Notes: generated by a model not told the origin, from the letters alone. DNA of 64,000 bases from Ceratobasidium sp. AG-K (GCA_037039685.1 JAWNGF010000001.1:6262001-6326000); one strand, 5' to 3'; counted from the first letter of the stretch, positions 14,231 through 25,454 are shown. Made by a program: numbers and translations.

Positions 14231-16479
14231 GCATCGAGCAGGAATGGTTAGGTGAACGGTACATTTGTATGGCTCCCCGAACCTCACAAATGGAGCAAAT
14301 ATTTTATGTGTATAACCCACCCGTAATGTTTATTACACGCTCGCTAGAGTATATTACTTAGCATATGGGATACTGATCTACCCATCGCCTTTACCAAATT
14401 TTTTTTGCTACACTATGCAGCAACCCTTTAAGTTGGTAAACGAGTGAACCCCAGGAGTTGGTAGTACTACCTCGTGCGGGGGTGAACGAAGCGAATTACA
14501 CCATATTAATTACGGGTCAGTCTGATCATGAGCGACTCACACGTTCGGGGCCTGGATAACTTTGAGCCTGAGTGAGCTGTTTTTCGTGAAGACCAGTCCT
14601 ACCCAGATAGCCGTACCTGTTGATTGTAAAGTGCAAGGTCGTACCAGATGGCACCTTCGGCCCCGAATTCAGGGTGCGAATGATCCCTGCGAACTTGGCA
14701 GCGCTGACCACAATCTCAACAACCATAGACTCTAATCCGCCGCTTAGGACAGCGCAACAGTTAAAAGCCCATACAACACAGTCATTGCGGATTCAATAAC
14801 ATTTGCTTCTCGTTTCTCATCTTACTCTGCAGGTGGTGCTCGGGAGTTCTGAGTCGTTGGCCTAGTACTAGATTCACTTTCCTAGCTCGAGTGGCTACCT
14901 GGGCTGAGCCTTTACTACATCGGGGTCAAGCTATAATTGATTTTACCATCGGTAAAACTATCGATGCGGTAGACTATCCTAGTACCAAATGACACGCTCG
15001 CAGAGCGACCACTTCCTCTTGTTGATAACCTGAGGAGCTAAACATACAATATCGGAGACTATCTCCCGAGTGCTAGAAATGACCGCAAACGTACTTCATC
15101 CTCGCCCATACTCGGCAGGTCCGAATGTTATACATTCAAACGATAGTGAGTGAGACCATGTCGAAATTATGGATCAAACTCACGTGAACGACATGGTAGA
15201 CTAGCCCAGTGGCAATCGCGTATAGCCTATGCAAGTGGTTCGGGGCGAATTAAGGGCTAGGTGCGAGCTCCTTTTGATTGTGTACCTCTTTGACGGTTAC
15301 GACACGGGCTTGGCTGTGGCTAATAGTATCATGTATTACCCAACTTGAACGCAACCACATGATGCAACACCTCGTTACTGCAACTGGGCTCACAGCTAGC
15401 CAGCAACTGACTCAACAAGATGATAAAGAGAACTTGGCGGTCTTTATTCAATCGCCTTAGCTGCCCTGTCTGAACCCAGAAGCTAGGAAGAGGGAGAAGC
15501 TTGAAGTATTTAGCTTGCGCATTGGACACTCTTACTGGCGCACGCGAAAAGGGTAATGTTTGCCACAGCCCTTTGCACTATCCCTTCATCCGAGTGAGGC
15601 GCAGATGTCTCCTGTGCTAGACCTGCTTCAACCCGCACCCCATCCCACCGAAAACATAGATGCCGTACCAATGACACGATGACAGAATTAACTCCAACTG
15701 TCGATCAAGAGAGGACTAGTATGGACTCGGTAAACGTCCAGAACCAACTTGAAGTCGCTGACGTACGGGCTTCCCAGAGATTACAATATTAACGAGTGGC
15801 TGGCGCTGTTGTATGGTGACACATGTGCACGTATTCCCGTGAGCTTTCCTTGCATATCTAGTTCGATGTGCTCTCACCAGGCATCATGCGAGGATAGACG
15901 TATATATATGGAAAATCAATCAACAAGGATGAGTCGCACAGCCGACCCAGAAAGTAAGTACAGCGCCCTGTGCAAACCACTTTCCGGATCTGATGGCGGG
16001 ATTGTCTTTGTCCGGTACGTATACGAATCAACCCGCCTACTGGAGAGCGGTTCAGACATTTGTGCCTTATTCCAGTGTCGCAGATATACGCCCTAACTCC
16101 CACAAGGGACGAATCTGAGTTTGGTACCCGCTAGTCTGAAGGTTCCTCGATTATTACAGGATCAGGTATAGTTTTTTTTAAGCCAGTTCCATTCCCTCTC
16201 AGCGACGCGTTTGTTTTGTCTTACGGGATGGTTGTATCACATGTTTTTCAACACGAATCTAATTTAAAAGGAGAAAGAATAATCGCACAAGCCTTTGTGG
16301 CAGCATTAGATTCCCCAAGCGAGCCGAAAATGTTTTGTGGAATTGGCCAGAGAAGTTATGCCGCTTTAGGTTTACGGTGCACCCAAACCGGAAAAGTGCG
16401 ATGACCACACGAAGCAACTCGGTCCTTGCAGCCAACATGAGGATAACCCCATTCGTCTGCCCCGAGTCCTAATAGTAGA
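14231..16479. other. Gene-poor stretch
   Basis: No gene I can support. Short open frames exist (for example 15749-16096) but lack recognisable motifs or a convincing exon chain. No transposase, reverse transcriptase, terminal repeat or tRNA was recognised. This begins the accessory region that holds the peptide gene cluster. Confidence 0.5.
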
Positions 16480-17055
16480 CCCACGCCTCGCCAGCCTCAG
16501 CCGGACTTTCATCCCAATGGGCACACAGGGTATCATGCCAGTGGGCGTCTACCAGCCGCAGTCGCCCCTCGGCCATTCTCTCGCAGTCAGTGGCGAGTGC
16601 GTATAGTTTGATCCGTACTCTACGCATAGCCACACCCAGTCATGTACAGTCATTGGCAGAAACGATGCTGGATAAATGTGAATTTTAAACGTTTTCTACT
16701 CGAATGGTCGAGCAATCACTGGTAGGAATGTTCCCACCCAGCTGGTTGTGAGCTGCACAAAGTGAAATACGATAATACCCACCGCACAGGGAATGAACCA
16801 CTAGACCAATCTCAGTGCAGAGCTGGATAGGGATAATTTAGTGACATGTATGCGCTTCGCGGAGAAACAAAGTCAGCAACCACAACATGGGAAACGTGGA
16901 GGAACGGTTGGGGGTACGAGCCGATGATCACTTTGAGCCCGAAGCAATCCATATAGTTGTGACAAAGGTATTAGTCGGAGAAACTGTCGTCCGCATCCGG
17001 CAATACAACGGACCTGGAGATCCATGAAAACAACACTGGAAAGCGCGGGAGTAAG

Positions 17056-17063
17056 TATAAAAG
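17056..17063 (+). promoter_or_regulatory. TATA box of peptide gene 1
   Basis: TATAAAAG 84 bp before the ATG; the same octamer stands at nearly the same distance before peptide genes 2 and 3, within otherwise drifting sequence, which supports function. Confidence 0.7.
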
Positions 17064-17139
17064 CACGCCTCAAGTGCTCACCGGGCATTATCATTCCTCC
17101 ACCCCCACTTCTCTCGTAGACGCTCCATTTACAGCTATC

Positions 17140-17491
17140 ATGCGTTGTAGGTCGAGCTCTGGCCGGATGGTCTAGCCCGCACACTAACTCCATGCATTAG
17201 TTGCTCTTGTTGCCGCCGTTATTGCATTCGTTGGCTTTGCTGCCGCCGCCCCGAGTCCAGTAGAAGAGAAGCGCCTGGATTGCTACGGCAAGTGTAAGTT
17301 GGATGATCGCTGCTTGGGAATGATAATGGGAATAATTGACCCAATCCTTGGCTCTTACAGGCATGCAAGGATGCTACCCCCGGGTGCCCCTATCTGTAAG
17401 TTGAATGTGTTCCAAGCAACGCACTTGGTCACGGCTTGATAATACACCTACCTAGGCTCGATTCTATGCGGGAAGGAGTGCAAGTAATTAA
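17140..17491 (+). pseudogene. Six-cysteine secreted peptide, copy 1, frameshifted
   Basis: Same four-exon layout as copies 2 and 3: 17140-17146 (ATG CGT T, 7 nt), 17201-17293, 17361-17395, 17456 onward. Exon 2 encodes a signal peptide (FALVAAVIAFVGFAAA), the pro-segment APSPVEEKR with a dibasic KR site, then LDCYGKC. Exon 3 has one C fewer than copies 2 and 3 in the run after TGCTA (five C instead of six, near 17374), making it 35 rather than 36 nt. Reading therefore leaves the family frame, loses the last three cysteines and stops at 17489-17491; the ancestral stop sits at 17485-17487. Either a real inactivation, a truncated three-cysteine variant, or a homopolymer sequencing error. Confidence 0.75.
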
Positions 17492-18843
17492 CTTAGCCAC
17501 GTAGTCCTGGGGGAAGGAGGGTAATTCTAACCCTCCATACTTGTTAACACTTTGAATGAATTTTTTGCTTGAAATGGCCGGAGATTTGAATGGAGCGTCA
17601 AAGTGGCCGTCCTGGCATGGATTCAATCGCGTGCTCTATTTCCTCGGCTCAATCGGTTACTACGCATGGTACCGGTTTGACTACTTAGGATTTTCCACCT
17701 AAATTCGTGCGAGTAACTAAACTTTGGGGGTTACCTGCTACGCGTTGAGCTTGTTCTCTCCCTACCCATGCTACCCAACGTACATACATTTATTGAAATG
17801 TATGCGCAGATATGCCGCGAAGGGGACGGCAAGCGCCAATCCACTTGACTAGTATGGCGCTCTGGGCATACAACTTTAAGATGCTAGAATACTCTACCTT
17901 TTTTCTTCTCTATTGCAAAGCGGTCATTTTCTCACAGAAGCTGCTTGGAAACTCTCCTGTACTATACGGGAATGACCTTGGGACCCGGGTATAATATCTG
18001 GCTTTAGTATTACACGCACCCTTTCACCAATCCTCGCAATATGTACCTGTCAACCCATCCCTTTGAACGCCGTATGTATTCTGACCACCTTGCAGGGTCG
18101 AAATCAAGAAGTTGCTGTAGCCTTACGAGATAATCGGAGCACGGCAGCCAGCGTGACATTAATCCCGTTTGACTGGTATCTGGGCTACCAATAACCTACA
18201 CCTTACCAGCTCTCATGCACAAGAGTTTCATTGCTCTTATATTAGTTGTCATGTAATCATTCAGCTTGCATATAACAATTTTTAAATCCAGCCTCGACCG
18301 GAGTTCCGTCCCAATGGGGTATACGGAGTGCGATGGATGTTGACTCAATGTGGTCATTTTCTCGGCCATCGCCCGCAGCTGATGTCGCATACATGTAGAT
18401 TGATCCGAATTCTACGCATAGCCACTATCGGCAGTATGTAGCCATCAGTGTAATAAAGCCATGGTAAGTACTTTATTGAAAATTTCCTTCATGAACAGCA
18501 GAATACTGGTTAGTCAAATATCTATATAGTGTCGCGCTGCGGATTGCATCGAATGGTGCGTTATAATAGGCTCCGCAAGGCAAGCCGAATACACGGACGA
18601 ACTATTGGTATTATAAAAACCTCAATAGGTTCAATGTATGCGCCTGGCGGAGAAACACCATCAGGAGTCATGAGTTGCGGAATGTGAAAGATCAATCAGA
18701 TGTTACAAGCCGATGAGTGTTTTAGGCGTGGAGTAACCCGGGTAGCTGTCACGGTGTGCCGCTCGGGAAAACCATCTTTCCAGTCCGATTGTACGGCGAA
18801 CACCAAACTTTGTAAAGCCAGTTGTTGGGGGCAGAGAGGCGAG

Positions 18844-18851
18844 TATAAAAG
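18844..18851 (+). promoter_or_regulatory. TATA box of peptide gene 2
   Basis: TATAAAAG 81 bp before the ATG, conserved with the other two copies. Confidence 0.7.
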
Positions 18852-18924
18852 CATACTTTTGGGACTTATCGACCAGCACCATTCCTCCACTCTCACTCTT
18901 GAATACATCCAATTAAAAGCTACC

Positions 18925-19293
18925 ATGCGCTGTAGGTCGAGCTTCGTGTAAACGTCCTGGTGCCCGTATGCTAACCTTATGCTTCAGTTGCCCTTGTTGC
19001 TACCATTTTGGCGTTCGTTGGCTTTGCTGTCGCTGCCCCAAGCCCCGTAGAAGAGAAGCGTCTGGATTGCTATGGAAAGTGTACGTCTGAGCAGCCATCC
19101 ACTGAGAGTGGTGACATGAGGTGCTGATTACACCCAATCGTTGTAGGCATGCAAGGTTGCTACCCCCCGGGTGCTGGCGTTTGTAAGTCGTTTCCCTTTC
19201 AAATCGCGTGCTTGATCACGCTTGGCCTTCTGTTAACTACGTTTCTGACTCACCCACCTAGGCTCGATCTTGTGCGGAAAGCAGTGCAAATAA
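18925..19293 (+). CDS. Secreted six-cysteine peptide, copy 2 (intact)
   Basis: Exons 18925-18931, 18988-19080, 19147-19182, 19262-19293; all introns GT-AG (52-79 nt) and phases agree. The product is about 55 residues: signal peptide MRFALVATILAFVGFAVA, pro-segment APSPVEEKR ending in a Kex2-type KR, then a mature peptide of 28 residues that starts LDCYGKCMQGC, turns through YPPGAGV and ends CSILCGKQCK. Cysteine spacing is C-x3-C-x3-C-x7-C-x3-C-x3-C, i.e. two matching CX3CX3C arms around a Pro-Gly turn. Six cysteines, a signal peptide and a dibasic site imply secretion and disulfide folding; function (antimicrobial, signalling, host interaction) is unknown. I recognise no family. Too short for usual gene prediction, but three paralogous copies with conserved splice sites make it real. 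Confidence 0.85.
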
Positions 19294-19430
19294 TTAAATT
19301 GATAATACAGTTCTCGGGGGAAAGGGAGAGTGGTGTTGACCTTCAGTATATGACGTATTTGCGTACAGTACAAATAGATTTTGCTGCTTGAAACCGCTTA
19401 AGAGTTGAACAGAACGCCATTCCAACCGCC

Positions 19431-20494
19431 TTTGTTACGGATGCTGCCACAAGTCGATTCCACGTAAATCGCTCCACTTGGGTCTTCTGCAATAGATATC
19501 GCTGCCGACATAGTTTATTTTTGAGAAATTAGACATTAACTCACGCTGCCCTGAATCGTCTCTCTCCGAAAAGCACTCACTTGGGTTTTATTCATGATTT
19601 TTACTCGGGAATTCTTCAAAGGGCGTGAACGACGTTGCTGTAAGGTTCTCGTAACCGATGTATCTTAGTTAGCCTAAGCGACGTAGTCGCCGTTAATGAC
19701 AAGCCTTAACACAATCGAATTGGTAGTATAAACGAGAACAGGGGAATAGGCGGAAACCCGGGTCCTTTAAAGGACACCGGTCCGATACATGCGCATACAA
19801 GGAACCAAGTCGCCACGCCACGCGTGGCACCTCCACTCCATCTCGTAAGCGTTACCGTAACCGTTACAGTTGCATTGTCCCAGCGAAGAGGCTCATCAAA
19901 AAGTCGTGAAGACAATATAGAATGATATTCAGTCGATCCTTGCAGTGTCAGGAGGGATACAAGCGCTTTTTGCCGATGAGCCTCCTTGTCCCGACATGTA
20001 TTGAAATGACGAGAAAATTGGCTTCGACTCCAATGCCTTTGGCAGACCGAACATTATTTGACCTCAGTACCAGCTAGTTCAGTGTCTATGCACCCGTTGC
20101 GTCGTTCAGCCATTGTTTAGAACTGTCGTAGCAGATTGCCTGACGCGTAAATCGTAAAGGTGTCTGGACCGAGTATCAGGGGATAAGCGCCCGGGACAAT
20201 GCGTAGATCCGTTTAGGCCACTGTACCTGAACTTTAATGTCTTTTGAATACCACTGCGTGGTCATGGCATATTCATACATTTGGTACATCATGTTATATT
20301 ATCATTGGTCTTTGCGAACTACAATACCATGATCATGCACATTATGACGTATGACATCGCGTGGATGTGGCAAATCACAGCATTGCCACGGGAATTTCAT
20401 GCTCGATCACATGATAGCGCTTTCCCCCTTTTTTTTAGGATACTTCACATGATAGCGCACCACCTTGCAGATCAAATCTTTTTAACATAACTTT
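19431..20494. other. Spacer between peptide repeat units
   Basis: About 1 kb without a recognisable gene, present between units 2 and 3. Contains only short uninformative frames. Confidence 0.45.
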
Positions 20495-21539
20495 ATTTGA
20501 ATGTATGCGCAGATATAGTGTCAAAAAGGACGGCGAGTGCTACTCCACTTGAGCAATATAGCGCTCTGGGAGTACAACTTTAAGGTGCTAGAATAGTCTA
20601 CCTTGTTCTCTATCGCAAAAGTGGTCATCTTCTCACAGAAACCACATGAAAACTATCATGTACTACACAAGGATGACCTTGGCTACCTTGGTCTGATATT
20701 TGGCTTTAGTATCTGATTCTTGCAATATATGTTTGTCAAACCATACCTTTGGACACAGTATGTATTCCGATCACCGCGCAGAGTAGAACCAGGAAGTTAC
20801 CATAGCCGTGCGAAGTAATCAGGGCCCGGCAGCTAGTGGGAAAGCAACCCCATTTGCCTGTTACCTGGGCTGCCGAAAAATTACACCTTACTAGTTCCCA
20901 TGCACAAGGGTTTCATTGCTCTGATATATATTAGTTACCGTGTAAGCATTCAACTTGCCTATAGTAACTTTTAAATCCAGCCTTGACCGGAGTTCCATCC
21001 CAATGAGGTATACAGGACGCGATGGACGTTGACCCAACGTGGCTGTTCTCTTGGTCGTCACCCGCAGCTGATGCCGAATACATGTAGATTGATCCGAATT
21101 CTAAGCATAGCCATTAGCGGTAATGTGTTCTCATTAGCGTAATAAATCCTTGCTAAACACTATGTTGAACTTTACTTCACAAACGACAGAGTGCTGGCAA
21201 GGCGAATGTTCATACAGTGTCGCATCATGGATTGCATCAAATGGTGCGTCATAATAGGGACTGCAAGGCAAACCAGAAATGCAGGCAAACCAGTAGTGGC
21301 ATAAAACCTCAGCAGGTGCAATGTATGCAATGTATGCACCTTGCGGAGAAACACCATCAGGAGCCATGAGTTGCAGAACGAGAAGAATCAATTAGATGTT
21401 ACAAGCTGGTGAGTATTTTGGGTGTGGAGCAGCTTGTGTAGCTGTCACGAGTGCCTTGCTCGGAAAAACTGTCATTCAAGCCCAATTGCATGGCAGATAG
21501 CGAACCCCGTAAAGACCGCCATTGGGGCAGGGAGGTGAG

Positions 21540-21547
21540 TATAAAAG
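21540..21547 (+). promoter_or_regulatory. TATA box of peptide gene 3
   Basis: TATAAAAG 86 bp before the ATG, conserved with the other copies. Confidence 0.7.
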
Positions 21548-21625
21548 CACACTATTTTGGGACTTATCGACCAGCACCATTCACTCACTCCCACTCCTCT
21601 TGTAGATATCCAATTTACAGCTATC

Positions 21626-21993
21626 ATGCGTTGTAGGTTGAGCTTGGGTTGAACGGTCTGGCGCCCTTATGCTAACTATACGCTTTAGTTACCATTGTTG
21701 CTGCTGTTGTTGCGTTTGTTGGCTTTGCTGTCGCCTCCCCAAGTCCTGTAGAAGAGAAGCACCTGGATTGCTACAATAAGTGTGCGTTGAAGTGGCCATC
21801 CCCCGAGAGCGGTGATATGAGGCGCTGATTATCATCCAATCATTGTAGGTATGCAAGGTTGCTCTCCTCCAGGCTCTGGCACTTGTAAGTCTTGTTTAGT
21901 CCAAACAGCGTGCTTGGTCACGGCTTAGGCTTGTACTGACTATCTCTCCGACTCACCCTAGGCTCGATCATTTGTGGGAATAAGTGCAAATAA
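21626..21993 (+). CDS. Secreted six-cysteine peptide, copy 3 (intact, altered processing site)
   Basis: Exons 21626-21632, 21689-21781, 21849-21884, 21962-21993, same layout and phases as copy 2. Signal peptide MRFTIVAAVVAFVGFAVA, pro-segment SPSPVEEKH, then a mature region that starts LDCYNKCMQGC, turns through SPPGSGT and ends CSIICGNKCK. All six cysteines, the MQGC and CSI blocks and the PPG turn are kept while other positions vary (Y to S, G to N, A to S, V to T), a pattern suggesting selection on the scaffold with change on the surface. The KR of copies 1 and 2 is KH here, so Kex2 cleavage may be weaker or absent. Function unknown. Confidence 0.85.
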
Positions 21994-22135
21994 GTCGTTC
22001 GATCACAAAGTACTCGGGGGAAAGGAGGTCAATCCTAACCTTCACCTTCAGTACATGCCATACTTGTGTAGAATTTGAACGAGTTTTGCCTCTTAGAATC
22101 TCTGAAAATTCGAACAGTGCGCCATTCTAGCCGTG

Positions 22136-23410
22136 TCCGCTCACAATGGGTGTTGTCCCAAGGCAACACCAATTGCCAAACCGACTCTACGTAAATTACC
22201 CATCAAGGAATTCCAAACCCTCCCCTTGGGGTTTCCTAAAATAGACACTACTACTGGCGTGCGATCTTTGCGAGAAATTAGATATTCTTAGCTCCATGTA
22301 TGAAGCTCAACTTATTGACTGGACAATCCGGCTCCATGGGCTGGTCGGGCATCACGGGGACTGACTCATCGGTGCTTCCCCACCCCTGCTTCTAAAGTTT
22401 TTGATCCGACCTCTAAGCATGGTCATACATAAGGTGGAGTGTTCACTCTGCTCGTATAGATTTACTCTCAAGTCGGTGATTGTAACATATCATTAGATCG
22501 GGTTGATTAATGTAGGTTCATATCTCTTCCCTTGCACACTGCCTGTACTAACACATCGTGGGGACTATTTTTAGCCTCTGCCTCGTGAAGTAGTTGCATT
22601 TTATGCGTGATTCGAGTTGGTAAGTTTTCTATGATCCGGAATTCAGCGATTGCCGGTCATGGCAAGCCTCATTAGCGGAGAAACTCCATCAGTCGGTTAA
22701 TTCGGTGAACCACGCTTCGCTGGAAAACACATGAGATGATCTACTTTAGGAGAAATATATGCTAGGCCCGCGTCGCTCGGACAGTATGTATAATGTTTTC
22801 CCTCAATTCGTTCATGAGGACGACCCTAAGCAACCAGACCTAGGATTAGAGTGACCATTTAAACGAAACCTTCCAAGCTTGGGTTTCAACCTTACTCACT
22901 AGCCGAACTTTTAAGCATCCCAGTCATTGTAGTAATGTGGTATAGAACCGAAATAGTTCAAAGGAGTGGACACCTCCCTGTCGAGTTTCCGCATGGTTGA
23001 CAGTGCTGCTATTATCGCTGCCGCCGCCCAACTGCCACCGAGTTCAGCGAACGTGCAGATTCACCTGTTACCAAAACTTTGGGTAAATGCTCGGTTCAAC
23101 ATGCCCAACGATTCGAAACCTAGTTATTAATGACTGTATAGGAACGGTATGCTCCCCTCGCCTAATGGCTCTCTCACATGCGAGTTGTATTTACGAATTC
23201 GGGCTCCGTGATCTGCAATAATGGCACCGTTATAATAAAGAATTTGTGCCAACCGCTCTGGAATTGAAACCCTTACACTACATTCACCTTTAGTCAAGAG
23301 GAAGATTGAACAAACAGGGTAACTAAATATTTGTGATGAGCGATATACAGTAGTAAAGGCTAGGGTAAGTGTGTCAAACAATCAAGTTGTAAGGGATCCT
23401 CGCATTCCAA
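22136..23410. other. Gene-poor stretch downstream of the peptide cluster
   Basis: No gene supported. A short block GCGGAGAAACTCCATCAG near 22675 resembles the conserved GCGGAGAAACACCATCAG upstream of copies 2 and 3, so a decayed fourth unit is possible; I found no matching coding exons after it. Confidence 0.4.
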
Positions 23411-25247
23411 TTATGTCTGCATAAGTCTCTCGAGTGCCAAAGCTGCCTCGTGGATAGAGGTAGCTGGTAAGATTTCATGGGCTGCAGTCGCATTGGACTT
23501 TCCAAAGTGAACCACTAATCGTGCGAGGACCTCGCCCAGATCCACCAAGCAAGCCACCACGATTAGCCATATAATAATCCATCTAGTCCGAGCGTTGGTG
23601 TTAGCTTAATTCAATCGTTTCTCATAAAAATGCCTACGTGATACGCATCATAGCACCGTTGTTGAGGTGCTCGTGGATAATATCGAGCTAATGGAGCAAG
23701 TCAATGAGCTGTTGTCGACTAACGCCTAATTGGTTGCTTACCAAGTCGGATGCAACCCCGAGCCTCTCATTCAATACTTGCACTCGGGGTTCTATCTCAA
23801 AATATTCTCGAGTCGCATCATAGAGGCCTTTGAGGCTCGCCTCGGACCAGAACAGCTCCGGAGTATCGAGAACATTGGACACGAGATTCACGTCTCGCCT
23901 AAGCTTGAAAAGTCGACCAGTAAGTTTCAGTGCTTCCCCGCGGCGTAGTTTTAGTTCTCCCGAGTCAGCAAGCTGCTTTGGCAGCGCCGTCACAGAAGGG
24001 GCAGCCAAGACTATCTGAGCGATCGACTCGTAGTGGGCGAGAAGCGTCGACTGCGCCAGGGCATGAGCCAGGGATAATTTCAGAAGGTGCGAGGCAGATT
24101 TAAATGCTATGAAAGATTTAGTATCGGGCCTTATGGGTGTAAATGCAACAACTAACTGAAGAAGTCGTTGTATATCCGCGGTGAGGGCGCCATCGGGTCG
24201 TACTACAGACATCCTTAATTAGTTGGCTCCTTCACGAACAAATAGCCCAACATACTTCGTAGTGACATTCCTCCATTTCCCAATCGTCTTCCGACCTCCG
24301 GCCTTGCAAGATACCCGCGCTGTGCAAATCGTCCAAGATATCTCGCTCTTGACTCTCGTCCAAACCAAAGAACACAACGACACCTTGAAACGCATTTAAC
24401 AATCAAATTCCAGTAGAGTACAGCGTGCGTACCGTAATCAAAAAACACAACATCTGCGAGATTACTTTCGTCTTCAGTTGGCCACTGATCTGAGTTGTTT
24501 CGATTCAAGGGTTCAGCTTCCCGCCTATGGGGCTTTCGAGACTTGGGCGGAGATGATGCTATGTATCCTCCTCCTTCGAGCGAGTATGGATTACTAGGGG
24601 ATCCAGAAGCAAAGTAAGTTCCCTCGTAGCCGTATTCCTCTGCCTCAGACATTTTTGACAATATCGATTTGCCCCCCGGTGATTTGACCACAGGGGAGGA
24701 CCGGATATTAACATGTTGACCATAACCGGGAAGGAGCGGCAGGTGATACACCTGAAGCTAATTAGCGCTCGAAGTTGGAGATCGGATGAAGCAAACTCAC
24801 TGCATAAACAGCTTCATCGAATACTCGAGGAGCTACACCGTGTTCTCGCTTCAGAAAGGCAGTCAAGAGCTTCATGCGAAACGCCTGCGCGACGCAGTAT
24901 GCGGTGAGTCGTTTGTATCCCGCTCTCTGTCTCTGCTCCTTGCCCATCCGCTCGCCTTCACTTCTGTGTTCACCGGCCGGTGTGCTGGGGCCTTCTCCAT
25001 CGACTGGGGTTTCACGAGAACGAGGGAGTGGTTGTATTTGCACAGCCGATGGGAGAACAACGAGTTTCTGGGATGTTTTGGAGGTTCTTTGGGGTTTGGA
25101 TGCCGCCGCGAGAGGAAGAGAATTCGTTGCACGTCGGGGAGTATAGGCTCTGGTCTCTGGTATGGGAGGCAGGTGAGAAGCGCGCAGTCGGCCAAGCCCT
25201 GCCATCGGAGCAGAGCTTCGTCTGTGAGGAGAGGGCTTATTTGACAT
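23411..25247 (-). CDS. RMD1/RMND1-type DUF155 membrane protein
   Basis: Seven exons on the minus strand: 25247-24801, 24751-24433, 24383-24256, 24202-24157, 24106-23742, 23687-23638, 23582-23411. Every junction is GT-AG and restores conserved sequence: FFDYG|VVVFFGLDESQERDIL, EECHYE|YDPMAPSPRIYNDFF|TFKSASHLLKLSLAHALAQST, EYFEIEPRVQVLNERLGVASDL|LDIIHEHLNNGAMMRIT|WIIIWLIVV. These are the hallmarks of the DUF155 family (yeast Rmd1/Rmd8, S. pombe Sif2, human mitochondrial RMND1). The final exon holds one hydrophobic segment (WIIIWLIVVACLV), the usual C-terminal anchor. The N-terminal ~150 residues are Ser/Arg/Pro-rich and disordered. Rmd1-type proteins sit on microtubules or vacuole-related membranes, RMND1 in mitochondria; which applies here cannot be told. 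Divergent from LSM8. Confidence 0.92.
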
Positions 25248-25454
25248 TTTGCTGTCTTTTCGGCACGATCCTAATATGAGCCCAAATACACAACCCAAAA
25301 GATAATCGTGAGGTTGTGTTATTGTCGAGGTTGTTGTCACCGAAATGCAAATGACGTTGTGGCCGCTCACCTCCTAGGGCTCAAGACCCTTAATCCCTGA
25401 ATTGGACACACGGGCCTTGTAATCCTCAACCACGACCAGACACGCGTTACAACG
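25248..25454. promoter_or_regulatory. Divergent promoter between DUF155 gene and LSM8
   Basis: About 207 bp separate two start codons on opposite strands, so both promoters must lie here or overlap the 5' ends. No TATA box evident. Confidence 0.45.

Larger units (their letters stand above)
16480..17600 (+). repeat. Tandem peptide-gene repeat unit 1 (shorter, most diverged)
   Basis: Aligns by eye with units 2 and 3 over the upstream blocks CCGGACTT-CATCCCAATG (near 16500), ATCCGTACTCTACGCATAGCCA (near 16610), ATGTATGCGC-TCGCGGAGAAAC (near 16845), the TATA region and the gene, and about 100 bp downstream. It lacks the far-upstream block beginning TATGCGCAGATAT that units 2 and 3 share. Boundaries are approximate. 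Confidence 0.7.
17795..19430 (+). repeat. Tandem peptide-gene repeat unit 2
   Basis: Homologous to unit 3 along about 1.6 kb at a constant offset near 2,700 bp (for example TATGCGCAGATAT at 17803 and 20504; CGGAGTTCC-TCCCAATG at 18299 and 20990; CATGTAGATTGATCCGAATTCTA at 18391 and 21081; TATAAAAG at 18844 and 21540; ATG at 18925 and 21626). The homology runs from far upstream of the peptide gene to roughly 130 bp past its stop. The edges are approximate. Confidence 0.8.
20495..22135 (+). repeat. Tandem peptide-gene repeat unit 3
   Basis: Partner of unit 2 (same order of blocks, offset near 2,700 bp). Divergence is moderate throughout, with small insertions such as the doubled ATGTATGCA near 21322-21335, so the duplication is not recent. 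Edges approximate. Confidence 0.8.

Noticed and set aside
15749..16096. 115-codon open frame in the gene-poor region
   Set aside because: Begins with ATG, but shows no motif, no good flanking splice sites and no neighbouring exons; composition is that of random frame.
22940..23080. GCTGCCGCCGCC... segment resembling the signal-peptide exon of the peptide family
   Set aside because: Similarity is confined to Ala-type codon runs; no upstream TATA, 7-nt exon or cysteine exons follow.
14231..23410. Transposon origin of the peptide repeat block
   Set aside because: I saw no transposase, reverse transcriptase, long terminal repeats or terminal inverted repeats; plain tandem/segmental duplication explains it.
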